The notes below the pieces were generated by a model, which did no database searches, was not told the origin of the DNA, and saw nothing but the letters and a program-made list of their open reading frames with translations. Source: Rhabdophis nuchalis (lineage: Eukaryota > Chordata > Lepidosauria > Squamata > Natricidae). Taken from it: 64,000 nt of DNA. The stretch spans positions 23,374,119-23,438,118 of the forward strand of contig CM077648.1 in NCBI GenBank assembly GCA_039707465.1. Direction: 5' to 3'. Both the position numbers and the translations under genes were made by a program. Positions 21,609-31,735 of the stretch are shown one piece after another (positions within the stretch are counted from its first letter, which is position 1; each line of letters begins with the position of its first letter).

Positions 21609-23909
21609 AATACAATACAATACAATACAATAGCAGAGTTGGAAGGGACCTTGTAGGTCTTCTAGTCCAACCCCCTGCATGGGCAGGAATCTTATACCAT
21701 TTCAGACAAATGGCTGTCTAACATCTTTTTAAAGACTTCCAGGGTTGGGGCATTCACAACTGCTGGAGGCAAGCTGTTCCAGAGGTTAATTGTTCTTACT
21801 GTTAGGAAATTTCTCCTTAGTTCTAAGTTGCTTCTCTCCTTGGTTAGTTTCCACCCATTGCTCCTTGTCCTGCCCCCAGGTGTCTTGGAGAAAAGTTTGA
21901 CTCCCTCTTCTTTGTGGCACCCTCTGAGATATCGGAACACTGCTATCATGTCTCCCCTGGTCCTTCTCTTCATCAAACTAGACATACCCAGTTCCTGCAG
22001 CCGTTCTTCATATGTCTTAGTCTCCAGTCCTCTAATCATCTTGGTTGCTCTTCTTTGCACTCTTTCCAGAGTCTCCACGTCTTTTCTACATCGTGGCGAC
22101 CAAAACTGTATGCAGTATTCCAAGTGTGGCCTTACCAAGGCACTATACAGTGGCATTAACACTTCACGCGATCTAGATTCTATCCCTCTGTTGATGCAGC
22201 CTAGAACTGTGTTGGCTTTTTTGGCAGCTGCTGCACACTGCTGGCTCATATTTAAATGGTTGTCCACTAGGATTCCGAGATCCCTCTCACAGTTGCTACT
22301 ATTGAGCAAGGTACCACCTATACTGTACTTGTGCATTTGGTTTTTCTTGCCTATATGTAGGACCTTACTTTTTTCACAATTGAATTTCATTTTATTAGAC
22401 AGTGCCCAATGTTCAAGTTTGTCTAGATCCTTCTGTATCTTAAGCCTATCTTCTGGAGTGTTGGCTATTCCTGCCAGCTTGGTGTCGTCTGCGAATTTGA
22501 TGAGTTCCCCATTTATCCCCTCATCCAAATCGTTGATGAAGATGTTAAAGAGTACTGGGCCTAAAACAGAGCCTTGGGGGACTCCACTGCATACTTCCTT
22601 CCATGTAGATGCAGTTCCATTGAGGACTACACGTTGAGTGCGGTTGGTCAGCCAGTTACGAATCCATTTGGTGGTGGTGCTGTCTAACCCACAATTTTCT
22701 ACTTTATCTAATAGTAGGTTATGGTCTACTTTATCAAATGCCTTACTGAAGTCCAGGTAAATTATATCAACAGCATTCCTCTGGTCCACTGATTTTGTTA
22801 CTTTGTCAAAGAATGCAATTAGATTCGTCTGGCATGATCTGTTTTTGACAAACCCATGTTGGCTTTTGGCTATTACTTTGTTTGCTTCTAGGTGTTCACT
22901 TATTTGTTGTTTAATTATCTTTTCCAGAATCTTTCCTGGTATTGAGGTCAGGCTGATGGGTCTATAGTTTCCTGGATCTGTTTTTTTTCCTTTTTTGAAG
23001 ATGGGAACCACATCTGCTCTTTTCCAGTCTTCTGGCAGTTCCCCGGTGCTCCAGGATCTCTGAAAGATATAGTTCAGTGGTTCTGAGATCTCGTCTGCCA
23101 GTTCCTTCAGAACCCTGGGGTGTAATCCATCCGGTCCTGGTGATTTGAACTCGTCCAGGGCAGACAGGTGCTCACTTACCATTTTCTTCTCTATTTCAAC
23201 TTGTGTTCCTAATCTGATATTTGTGGTGCTGTTTTTGATTGATTGGACTGTTTTATCCCTTTGTGTAAAGACAGATGCAAAGAAAGAGTTAAATAGTTCT
23301 GCTTTCTCCCTGTTGCTTATCATCTTCTTGCCATTTTCTCCCAGCAGTGGACCAATTGTTTCCTTAACTTTTTTCTTATTTTTAACATGTTGGAAGAAGC
23401 TTTTTTTGTTATTTTTTACTTTTTTGGCAAGCCTTTCTTCATTGTGAGCCTTAGCTTTCCTCACTTCATCTTTACAGGCTCGGGCTATTTGCTGATATTT
23501 TGCCTTGGTTATGTCCCCCTTTTTCCACTTTTTATATTTATCCTTTTTGTCTTTCAATTTGTCAGAGAGTTCTTTATGCAGCCATGCTGGTTTCTTTTGG
23601 GAACTGTTATTTTTCTTCTTCATTGGTATTGCGCTGGACTGGGCTTTTATAATCTCATTTTTCAAAATTTCCCAAGCTTCTTGAGTTGTTTTCCCCTTGA
23701 GGATTCTCATCCATGGAATCCTTCCCAAGCTCTCTCTGAGTTTGTTGAAATTAGCTCTCTTGAAGTCTAAGACTCTAGTTTGACTTTGTTCAACTACTTT
23801 TGTTTGCATAATGTTGAATTCCAGTATTTCATGATCGCTTGCCCCCAAAGTTCCTGTAGCTTCTACACCTTCTATCATTTCCTCTCTGTTAGTGAGAATT
23901 AAGTCCAAT
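21609..23909 (-). mobile_element. CR1 LINE, 5'-truncated, with long intact polymerase frame
   Basis: A 2.3-kb CR1 copy read leftward; its 3' end lies at the left with (ACAAT)n. One uninterrupted frame (21692-23908) encodes 738 residues: the tail of the endonuclease with GASDHEILEF, then reverse transcriptase with SPGPDGLHP, NYRPISL, QHGFV, DFSKAFDKVD, GVPQGSVLGPVLF and FADDTKL, the catalytic aspartates, and the C-terminal RVQRRATKMIRGLE region. The frame appears to begin at TTG only because the element is cut off; the catalytic N-terminal half of the endonuclease and ORF1 are missing. It sits within a Sauria SINE. Absence of stops suggests recent insertion. Confidence 0.95.
21692..23908 (-). 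CDS. CR1 ORF2 fragment: endonuclease tail and reverse transcriptase
   Basis: The 738-codon frame encodes the polyprotein that nicks target DNA and copies the element's RNA at the nick. Approximate order: residues 1-45, end of the apurinic-type endonuclease (SDH motif present, upstream catalytic residues lost); 45-230, linker with basic, lysine-rich stretches; 230-520, reverse transcriptase fingers and palm with FADD; 520-738, conserved C-terminal region ending in LDSHLSEMV. Full-length CR1 ORF2 is typically about 900-1000 residues. The visible start is not a native start codon. No promoter for it is evident, and it is antisense to nothing but lies on the same strand as MANBA, so it is transcribed within the MANBA pre-mRNA. 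Autonomous activity is not expected. Confidence 0.9.
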   Translation of the reverse strand: MDLILTNREEMIEGVEATGTLGASDHEILEFNIMQTKVVEQSQTRVLDFKRANFNKLRESLGRIPWMRILKGKTTQEAWEILKNEIIKAQSSAIPMKKKNNSSQKKPAWLHKELSDKLKDKKDKYKKWKKGDITKAKYQQIARACKDEVRKAKAHNEERLAKKVKNNKKSFFQHVKNKKKVKETIGPLLGENGKKMISNREKAELFNSFFASVFTQRDKTVQSIKNSTTNIRLGTQVEIEKKMVSEHLSALDEFKSPGPDGLHPRVLKELADEISEPLNYIFQRSWSTGELPEDWKRADVVPIFKKGKKTDPGNYRPISLTSIPGKILEKIIKQQISEHLEANKVIAKSQHGFVKNRSCQTNLIAFFDKVTKSVDQRNAVDIIYLDFSKAFDKVDHNLLLDKVENCGLDSTTTKWIRNWLTNRTQRVVLNGTASTWKEVCSGVPQGSVLGPVLFNIFINDLDEGINGELIKFADDTKLAGIANTPEDRLKIQKDLDKLEHWALSNKMKFNCEKSKVLHIGKKNQMHKYSIGGTLLNSSNCERDLGILVDNHLNMSQQCAAAAKKANTVLGCINRGIESRSREVLMPLYSALVRPHLEYCIQFWSPRCRKDVETLERVQRRATKMIRGLETKTYEERLQELGMSSLMKRRTRGDMIAVFRYLRGCHKEEGVKLFSKTPGGRTRSNGWKLTKERSNLELRRNFLTVRTINLWNSLPPAVVNAPTLEVFKKMLDSHLSEMV

Positions 23910-23938
23910 ATGTGCGAGGGGAACCTTTACCTTATCCT
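23910..23938 (+). mobile_element. Sauria SINE, right part
   Basis: Completes the split SINE with GTGCGAGGGGAACCTTTACC. The exact CR1/SINE junction is ambiguous by a few bases, since ATATGT occurs at both sides. Confidence 0.85.
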
Positions 23939-24464
23939 CCCAAAATAATAAAACATATAAACATGCAGGAAGATGGAGCCCTGAATTCTTCCTCAGGGAT
24001 ATTATTCTACAATCGGCTCTAATTTAATAAACTGCCTTAAACTGAATTTATGTCTATCAGGTCACCAACCTCAGTTACATCCAACAACATCTGCCCAGAA
24101 TTTCAAAGATAAATCTTTGACAACACTATTTACAGCAGTGTGACCAGAAACATTTCAGGATTTTGAGAACAGCTTGCAGATGCTGCCACAAAAAAACCTG
24201 TCACCAGAGAGAAAGGGGAACTTGCCTGCCTGCTCACAAAATGGTTTCTTTTGTAAGCGAAGCCAGAAGGCCAAGTGGTGAGATTCCTCTCCTGATCAAC
24301 TAACCACCTTATCTTGGTCTTCTAAGCACGTTAAGACCAACTTTTAGCAAAGGATGTAGCCACCACCGCCTGTGTTTTCAGAGAAGTCCCCAGAGCCTAG
24401 GCACTGGCATTCTGTTTTGCAACATGATAATCTCTGATTTATCTATTTTAAAATAATTGCAATA

Positions 24465-24690
24465 GCATTTAGACTTATATGTCGCTTCATAGTGCTTTAC
24501 AGCCCTCTCTAAGCAGAGGTTACAGAGTCAGCATATTGCCCCCCGCAATGGTGGGCCTTCATTTTACCTACCTCGGAAGTATGGAAGAATGTGTCAACCT
24601 TGAGCTGATCAGGATCGAACTCCCTGGCAGTGAGCTGAACTAGCCTGCAATACTGCATTCTAACCACTGCACGACAACAGCTCAGTAATA
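24465..24690 (-). mobile_element. tRNA-derived SINE
   Basis: Reverse copy of the family at 61977: it starts with the 3' end at left (TAGACTTATATGTCGCTTCA) and ends with the tRNA-like head, CTAACCACTGCACGACAACAG. Diverged; not a tRNA gene. Confidence 0.82.
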
Positions 24691-25430
24691 GTAAGAATAA
24701 TTTTTCAAAGTCAGATAGAAGGGTGCTAGGCAGTCTACCAGAAATACAAACTCTTTCCATGCTTAATGCAGAAATTCTATCTTCACTCCCCATACTGCAT
24801 TTAGATAGTGAGAGCACCTATAAAAAATCTTTTTTTTTCATTTCAATATTCTGGATTGTAAGAGTACTGCTCCCTGATTACGTGTATTAATATCTCATTT
24901 TTACAGCCGATTCTAGATACATTAAATGCTGATTCATGTGCTGGTCTTGCACTTTGGATAACCTTTGTGTCCAGCGTCACACATTTTCATCATAAGCCTT
25001 TATTCAGGATAGCCTTCATAGAACATGCACGGCCAAGAAAAGGAACTTTCAGCAAATTGGGCAATGAGCTGACAAGCAAAGAAAGAAAGGAAGACAACAT
25101 CTGTTCAAAGCACAGGAAGTAATTTGATAGAAGGTCCATAACAGACAAGCTAGAAACAAAGGATAGCAATAGAAGTTAATATAGGGAAAGCAAGAAGGTT
25201 GTTAAGTGAAAACAAGAACAGCCAATGTTCAAAGTTTGTGATACAACACAATATATGAATCCGAACCAATGGAAATTTGAAGAATTATCCAACAGGAACT
25301 ACTGGAAACCCTTCATAAAATCAATTTTATATTCTGAAAAAAGAGTTAAGCACACAACTAAAGACAGATAGCTAAAACATTGGCTTTCTTTATAACTAGA
25401 AACACAAAAAGATTCTAGAAACACAAAAAG

Positions 25431-25967
25431 ATATGCCTCCGTGTGCCATGGAGGCATATCTGAGGACACACGAGGCTCCAGCACAGATGCGCATGCTGGA
25501 CTGCTGAGTTTTTAGCCTTCCAGAGGGTGCGGAGGGGCGTTTTCATCCTCCCCAGGCTTCAGGAGGGTGAAAAAACAGCCAAACGAGCAAACCGGAAGTT
25601 CTTGAATAAACTTCCAGTTTGCCTGTTGGGCCATTTTTTGCCTCCACAGGCTCTGGAGGCTTTCCTGAAGCCTGGGGAGGGCAAAAAATGGACCCAATGG
25701 GCCAACCAGAAGTTCGGAAACGATCCATTTCCAGCTTCCAGAGGGCCTCTGGGTGGCTGGGGGAGGCCGTTTTCGCCCTCCCCAGGCTTCGGGAAAGCCT
25801 CCGGAGCCTGGGGAGGGCGAAAACTCCCCCACTGGGGGGTGGGGGTCACGCACGCATGCACAGGTGGGTGAGGTCCCTTGAATTGTGGGCGTGGTCACGC
25901 ATGCGCACACAATAGCACACGTGCGCACAATTTTGGCACGCCTTTACAAAAAGCTTCACCATCACTG
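25431..25967. mobile_element. hAT-like element with GC-rich interior
   Basis: The right end is TTCACCATCACTG, and the left end has the GTGCCATGGAGGCATAT remnant. The middle is built of imperfect inverted copies of a CCTCCCCAGGCTTC block, which make many overlapping spurious frames on both strands. Flanking duplication is not clear. Confidence 0.65.
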
Positions 25968-26070
25968 TTCTAGGCTAACTAGAGACAAAAATTCAATGTT
26001 CATTTGACATTCATAACTATTACTACAGAGGCCTATTTTCAGTCAGTTTCATGAACAAGAAAGGCCATTG

Positions 26071-26469
26071 CAAGTAGTCCTCGACTTACGATCACAATTC
26101 AGCCCAAAATGTATGTTGCTAAGCAAGACATTTGTTGAGTGAGTTTTGCCCCATTTTATGTCCTTTCCTGCCACATTTGTTAAGTGACTCACTGCAGTTG
26201 CTGAATTAAGTCACACGGTTGTAAAGTGAATCTGGCTTCCCCCTTGACTTTGCTGGTCAGAGGGTCGCAAAAGGGGATCACGTCACCCTGGGACAGGGCA
26301 ATGGTCATATATATGAGTCACTTGCCAACTTTCTGAATTTGATCACGTGTCCGTGGGGATGCTGCAATGATCATAAATGTGGAAAATAGTCATAAGTCTT
26401 TTTCCCCCCCTCCCCTGTGCCATTGTAATTTCGAATGGTCACTAAACAAACTGTTGTAACTACAGGTAG
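26071..26469. mobile_element. Non-autonomous DNA element, TAGTCCTCGACTTACG family
   Basis: Starts with TAGTCCTCGACTTACG and ends GTTGTAACTACAGGTAG, weak inverted ends. The interior shows TTGTTAAGTGACTCACTGCA and AAAAGGGGATCACGTCACCC. Related copies are at 38229 and 50676. Confidence 0.75.
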
Positions 26470-26511
26470 TCAGTTGTCTTAAGTTTTAAAGTATCAAAAC
26501 ACCATTGCTTC

Positions 26512-26948
26512 CAGTGGTGCGTTTCAAAAATTGTTAGAACCTCTTCTGTAGGTGTGGCCTGCTTTGTGGGAGTGGCTTGGCAGACATGTGACTAGGTGGG
26601 CGTGACCAACTTGTAAAATGTGGTGAAACTCACTTAACAACACTCTTGCTTACCAAGCAAAATGTTGGCTCAGAAACTCTGGCATTTGAAGCACGCAAGT
26701 CTTAAAGCTGTCAAGTTACAAGACCTCCTTACACCCCTAACCCTTTAGAGAGAGAAAAACCAGGGGTGTTCAAACTTGACATCTTTAAGACTTGTGGACT
26801 TCAACTCCCAGAATTCCTCCTCTCACTCTTCATCTTGATAATGGGCGGATGGGCGGGGGGAGGGAGTTGGAACCGGTTCTAAATGGCACAGTAGATTTGT
26901 AGAACCTCTTCTATAGAAGAGGTTAGAACTGGCAGGAACCCACCCCTG
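26512..26948. mobile_element. hAT-like element with perfect 8-bp TSD
   Basis: Starts CAGTGGTGCGTTTC and ends GGAACCCACCCCTG; ATTGCTTC flanks both sides (26504-26511 and 26949-26956). A partial fold-back fragment (GACTTCAACTCCCAGAATTC) lies inside at about 26762-26830. The L1-type target duplication starts only 14 bases further right. Confidence 0.85.
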
Positions 26949-26986
26949 ATTGCTTCCCACGCTCAGTCAAGAGTTAGGAAAGCAAG

Positions 26987-28978
26987 GACTTCCGGTTCCG
27001 GCTCCAGCGGTGACGAGCGAGCCTAGCGCTCGCTCGCCGTTTTGTTGCTTTTTCTGCCCCCCCCCACGGGGGCGAGACGCCCCTTTTTTGGGGGTCTCCC
27101 GTAGGGCCGGCTCGGCAGGGACGCCCCCCCTCACGGCGGTGGGGGAGGCGACCCTTTTGCCGCGGCCTAGGTGAAGGAGAACATGCTGCGGGGGGTTCTC
27201 CCTTCGCCTAAGGACGTCGGCGCCATTCACATCTATGTAGAGGGCTGAACGTCGATGTCAGAAGGCTTCCCGAGGCTTCAGCTGCAAGGGGAGAGTGAGT
27301 GTTCAAAAACCTTTTTTTTCTACTGTCAGCCGGGCTGAAAGGACTGGGAGGGGGGTGTTTGTTTTTAAACCCCCCCCCTCGGATCTAAGCGGCACTTGGA
27401 AATGGTTCCTCGCGGCGAGGAGCGGAAATTTTCAATCCTGACTGTTTGCGTTAAGGGAAAGTGGATTGCGGCTTGCTTGCAACAATGTTTCTAGGTCTGG
27501 CTGATACAATTTCTCTCACTACTCTCTCCTGCGGGCTCTGAGCTGGGCGGTGGAAAATGGCCTCTCTTTGTTCCTGATTGACTATTTTGTTTATGGAAAA
27601 TTTCCAGTGTCTCTTTGCAATTTGGACTATCTCTGGTTTTTAATGAAGAAATTTTTTCTTTTGGATTTGTGATTTCTTTTCTGGAGTACCTTCGCTATTA
27701 CATCTATTGAGTTGGAAAACTGTCTCTCTCTTGGTTCCTGTATTTTACAACGTTACAACCTTGATCAGAACTTTTGGCTCCCGGTTAGTCTCACCAACCC
27801 CACCCTGAAAACGCCATTTTGGTGGCATTGATTTTAACAGTTAATCATGGCTCAAGAAACAGCACTGACAAGTTTAGAACAACGGATGGCTTCTCTTGAA
27901 ACTGTTATACAAACTTTGGTACAAGAGATTCAAGCCCAGAGGGCAGAAAACATCAATTTCAAGAAGGAGCTATTGGACACACGGAAGCAAGTGCTGGAAA
28001 ACACACAGAAGACTGAAGAATTGGAAGGGGGGTTGGCGGGGGTTAAGGGAGAGATTTAAAATGTTACTAAAGAGGTTGGGGAAACAAATGGGCATGTGTC
28101 TAGGATAGATATGGAAAGAATGACATATTTTTTGAGATTTCAGAACGTTCTTGAGGAATCTGGTGAATGCCTCCCTGATCTTATGAGCACAATTTTAGCA
28201 GACTATTTACAAAAACCTAAAGATGAGATCAGGGGGGACATTGACCTAGCCTACAGAATTAACTCAGCATATGCCAGGATAAATGAAGTGCCTAGAGAGA
28301 TACATGTGAAATTTGTTAGAAGGTCAACCAGAGAGGAAATCCTGAAAGTGCAGAGAGGTAGTCCATTAATCTACCAACAAAAAGAGGTTGCTATCTTGAA
28401 GCAGATCCCTAGAAAGATTCGAGAAGCAAGGAGGAAATTTTCCTTCTTGTCTAAAATTTTATTTGATCATGGGATTTGGTTCAAGTGGGTGACACCCGAA
28501 GGGATGCTGGTGTTCTGGGAAGGAGGAAGAGTGAGGATTAAAACAGTTGCTGAGGCGGAAGCCTTTCTTAAAAAACATTCCTCTATCCTGGGGGAAGATC
28601 CAGGGGGGACGGAGGGGGCCATGGCCCCGCCTACTGGGGGCCTGGAAGGAGAAAAAGAAGATTCAATTGCCAAGAGACTTAGATCAAAAAAATAACTTTG
28701 CCTTGACTTTTCTTTTTGAATAATTTTGCATAATTTTTGTATTTGGATTTTTTGTAAAGGACTGACAGTATTGAATTGAGAATTTAGATATATGTACACG
28801 CTTTCACTTTGTAGTTTGATGAAAAATGTTTTTCTTTTTATTGTTATTAATGTATTTTGAGGTCCCGGAAGAGCCGACGACCTCGACGTGAATGCTTTCA
28901 AAATTTCTTTGTATCCCTTACCCTATCCTACAGAAAAAATGTAAAACCAATAAAACTTTTTCAATATAAAAAAAAAAA
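26987..28978 (+). mobile_element. ORF1-only L1-type retroelement with 16-bp target-site duplication
   Basis: A complete-looking 1,992-bp element antisense to MANBA. GAGTTAGGAAAGCAAG flanks it at 26971-26986 and 28979-28994. From the left: a GC-rich 5' region (starting GACTTCCGGTTCCGGC) and 5' UTR to 27846; an ORF1 of 282 codons at 27847-28695 broken by one stop; a 3' UTR; then AATAAAACTTTTTCAAT and poly-A. No ORF2 (endonuclease or reverse transcriptase) is present. It resembles mammalian half-L1 (HAL1) elements in layout. Mobilisation must have used an enzyme supplied in trans. Confidence 0.9.
27847..28695 (+). pseudogene. L1 ORF1p-like protein, one premature stop
   Basis: The frame from ATG at 27847 to the stop at 28693-28695 would give 282 residues but is broken by TAA at 28057-28059 (codon 71). 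L1 ORF1p is an RNA-binding trimer that coats element RNA. Residues 1-95 look like the heptad-rich coiled coil (MAQETALTSLEQRMASLE, KQVLENTQKTEELEGG). Residues about 96-185 fit the RRM-like domain (YFLRFQNVLEESGECLPD, DIDLAYRINSA, REIHVKFVRRSTREEILK). Residues about 186-260 fit the C-terminal domain (LSKILFDHGIWFKWVTPEG, then AEAEAFLKKH). Apart from the stop the frame is clean. Its role in the cell would be retroelement packaging, not a host function. Confidence 0.88.
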
Positions 28979-29000
28979 GAGTTAGGAAAGCAAGACTTAC
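28979..29000 (-). promoter_or_regulatory. MANBA: Exon 5 splice donor abutted by L1 target duplication
   Basis: The donor GTAAGT occupies 29000-28995 on the minus strand. The L1-type element's target duplication is 28994-28979, so only 22 bases of native intron remain between exon 5 and the element's poly-A (poly-T in the MANBA transcript). Confidence 0.88.
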
Positions 29001-29124
29001 CATAGAAAGGAGTCACAGAGAAGTAGACAAGGCGATAAAGATTATACGCTTCAATCCTGACATCCTTCCAAATACCCTGAGTGGGGAAAGAGGGGCCCCA
29101 GTCCCAGCTAAATGAGCACTGCTC
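29001..29124 (-). CDS. MANBA: Beta-mannosidase exon 5
   Basis: Exon 5 is 124 bases and encodes residues 197-238, the last codon split after one base. It starts [20 protein letters not shown], a strongly conserved block closing the GH2 N-terminal domain, followed by [21 protein letters not shown]. The acceptor is ATTTCAG and the donor is the strong GTAAGT at 29000-28995. The downstream target-site copy of an antisense L1-type element begins at 28994, directly after the six donor bases. The native donor is intact, but its near intronic context has been replaced beyond intron base 22. Confidence 0.95.
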
Positions 29125-29944
29125 CTGAAATCAATGAGACAAAACACAACGTGAACTGCACAATGAGCACCCGCAATTGGAAAACACCAGATTCTGCAAC
29201 ATTCAGGGGATCTGCCTTTTTTTTTAAAAAAAAATTGAAAGACATTTCAGAGTTGGTTGCCGGACTGAGATATGGTACAACAACACCGCATGCAGCAAAA
29301 TTGACTGGGGAGGCACTTTCTGGAGTTTTGTGGGCTTCGAGGAATTGTGGTGAAGCAAATGGTTTTATTTACAAAGAAAAGATTGCATTTTCTGCCAGAT
29401 TTGAGTAAGTGGGGATCACAAAACAGGGCGGAAGGTTGAAAGTGACTTGTGGGTTGCTCATATTTGTACAAAGAAATGAACAAGTTTTGACATACATTGC
29501 AAACAAACTGCATTTCTAGCCCATTCTATCTCCAAAGGGAATTATTTATTATTATTGTTGTTGTTGTTACTACTAAAAACCTCAGTAGAGTGAACAGAAA
29601 GAATATAAATAAGAAGCCATTTGCCAATACGGAGGATGACTCTAACAGAGCTTCCTTTTATATGCTCCCTAGCTTAAAGAAATCCATGCTGAAGGAGAAG
29701 AGAAGTTTTCATAGAATCTATGAATAATAATTTATTACATAAAATAAATAAAAATAGTAAAATAAATTAGCAGAAATGGTGCACTGGCTTGGTGAGCTTC
29801 CTACTGAGAGTAGTTTTCAAGATCGGAATGATCCTAAGTAAATCAAAATTTGCTATTTTAAAAAGATTGTCAATGATGGCCGAGTCCCTTGTTTTTAAGA
29901 TGACTTTCCATTTTGGAAATGAAGCTTACTTTTGATAATACAAT

Positions 29945-30395
29945 AGCAGAGTTGGAAGGGACCTTGGAGGTCATCTAGTCCAACTCCCTGCCTAGGCAGG
30001 AAGCCCTATACCATTTCAGACAAATGGCTATCCAACATCTTCTTAAAGACTTCCAGTATTGGGGCATTCACAACTTCTGGAGGCAAGCTGTTCCACTGAT
30101 TAATTGTTCTAACTGTCAGGAAATTTCTCCTCAGTTCTAAGTTGCTTCTCTCCTTGATTAGTTTCCACCCATTGCTTCTTGTTCTGCCCTCAGGTGCTTC
30201 GGAGAATAGTTTGACTCCCTCTTCTTTGTGGCAACCCCTGAGATATCGGAGCACTGCTATCATGCCTCCCCTAGTCCTTCTTTTGATTAAATTAGACATA
30301 CCCAGTTCCTGCAATCGTTCTTCATATGTTTTACTCTCCAGTCCCCTAATCATCTTTGTTGCTCTTCTCTGCATTCTTTCTAGAGTCTCCACATG
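29945..30395 (-). mobile_element. CR1 LINE 3' fragment
   Basis: Reverse-strand copy. A 128-codon open frame carries the polymerase C-terminus (METLERMQRRATKMIRGLE ... LDSHLSEMV), followed by the 3' end, GCAGAGTTGGAAGGGACC inverted. Close in sequence to the 21609-23909 copy. Confidence 0.9.
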
Positions 30396-30560
30396 TTTGA
30401 AATAACTTCCTAATTTTAGGATTGTTTTCGTTTTAATGATATTTCTTTTCTTAGAGGCTGCAGTACATTTGCAAGCTACAGATGATTAAGATCCCAATGT
30501 CTCACTATGGTCATGGTTACAGACAGAGACAAGAAATCTTTTAGGAAAGATAGTGTACAG

Positions 30561-30861
30561 AGCTGTCAAACTCAAGGCCCACAGGCTGGATACGGCCCAC
30601 AGGGTGCTTAGATCCACCCTGGAAATAGCAAAGGACCGGCCTGCGGTGGCTCTGCCAGCGAAAACAGAGCCAAGGAGGGCTCCGTTTTCACTGGCAGAGG
30701 GTTGCAGGAGGTTCCGCCCAGCTCCATCCGGGCCACCATATGTGCCCCCGATATGAGTGATGTCGAGTTGGTCACACTCACCCTTTACATGCCCCCTCAG
30801 CCCCCCGAGGTCAAGCACAACCTTGATGCAGCCCTCAAGGAAATAAAATTTGACACCCCTG
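30561..30861. mobile_element. hAT-like MITE, CAGGGRTGTCAAAC family
   Basis: GTGTACAG at 30553-30560 and 30862-30869 flanks it exactly. The right end is TTTGACACCCCTG; the left end seems to lack a few terminal bases (AGCTGTCAAAC). Confidence 0.82.
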
Positions 30862-30984
30862 GTGTACAGTATAGATTTTGAACCATTGATAAGCTTCCAT
30901 ACTCATAACACCATTTACTGCTCTACCTTGGCTAAGAAACAAAATTCATTTTCAAGCATCTGGACAGGTCATGGAAGGCAAAAG

Positions 30985-31735
30985 CTTAAGACCGGGACGC
31001 CCTTCGCATAGTCACTCATGCACTCGTGATATCCCGTCTAGACTACGGAAACGCTCTCTACATGGGGCTCCCCTTGAGGTGCACCCAAAGGCTACAGCTA
31101 GGCCAGAATGTGGCCGCGTGGGGGATCTTGGGAGCCTCTCGGCATTCCCACGTAACACCTCTCATGCACGAGCTGCACTGGCTGCCCGTGGCCTTTCGGG
31201 TGCGCTTCAAGGTGTTGATTACCATCTTTAAAGCGCTCCATGGCACGGGTCCTAGTTACTTGCGAGACCGCCTCCTACCTCATACATCCCTCAGACCGAT
31301 TCGCTCCCACAGAGAGGGTCTTCTCCGGGTGCTGTCGGCCGGGCAATACCGACTGGCGACGCCCAGGGGAAGGGCCTTCTCTGTGGCGGGCCCTGCCCTC
31401 TGGAACGACCTACCCCCTGATCTCAGGACTACCACAGACCTCCGCCTCTTCCGCCAACATCTAAAGACACACTTCTTCCATCTAGCTGGCCTGGCCTAAT
31501 TTCCGAGACTATTTTACTGACTGATTTTAAATTAATTTATAGTTTTAATAAGAGGGTTTTAAATTGATTTTAGCACAGGGTGTTGTTTATTTAATAGGAT
31601 TTTATATTGACTATTTACGACTTATTTATTTTTGTATATATGTTTGTATCCATTTTAATCACCTGTGCACCGCCCCGAGTCCCTTATGGGAGAGGGCTGC
31701 GGTATATAAGTTTAATAAAATCTAAAATCTAAGTC
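30985..31735 (+). mobile_element. L2-like LINE 3' fragment
   Basis: Plus-strand frame (31026-31499) encodes [35 protein letters not shown] and [10 protein letters not shown], then the family 3' end (CACCGCCCCGAGTCCCTTAT). Truncated at a point close to that of other copies here. Confidence 0.88.

Noticed and set aside
21828..22637. 269-codon plus-strand frame
   Set aside because: Antisense shadow of the CR1 polymerase frame.
25512..25928. 138-codon frame and others over the GC-rich block
   Set aside because: Part of an hAT-like element with internally inverted repeats; symmetric frames on both strands show they are repeat artefacts.
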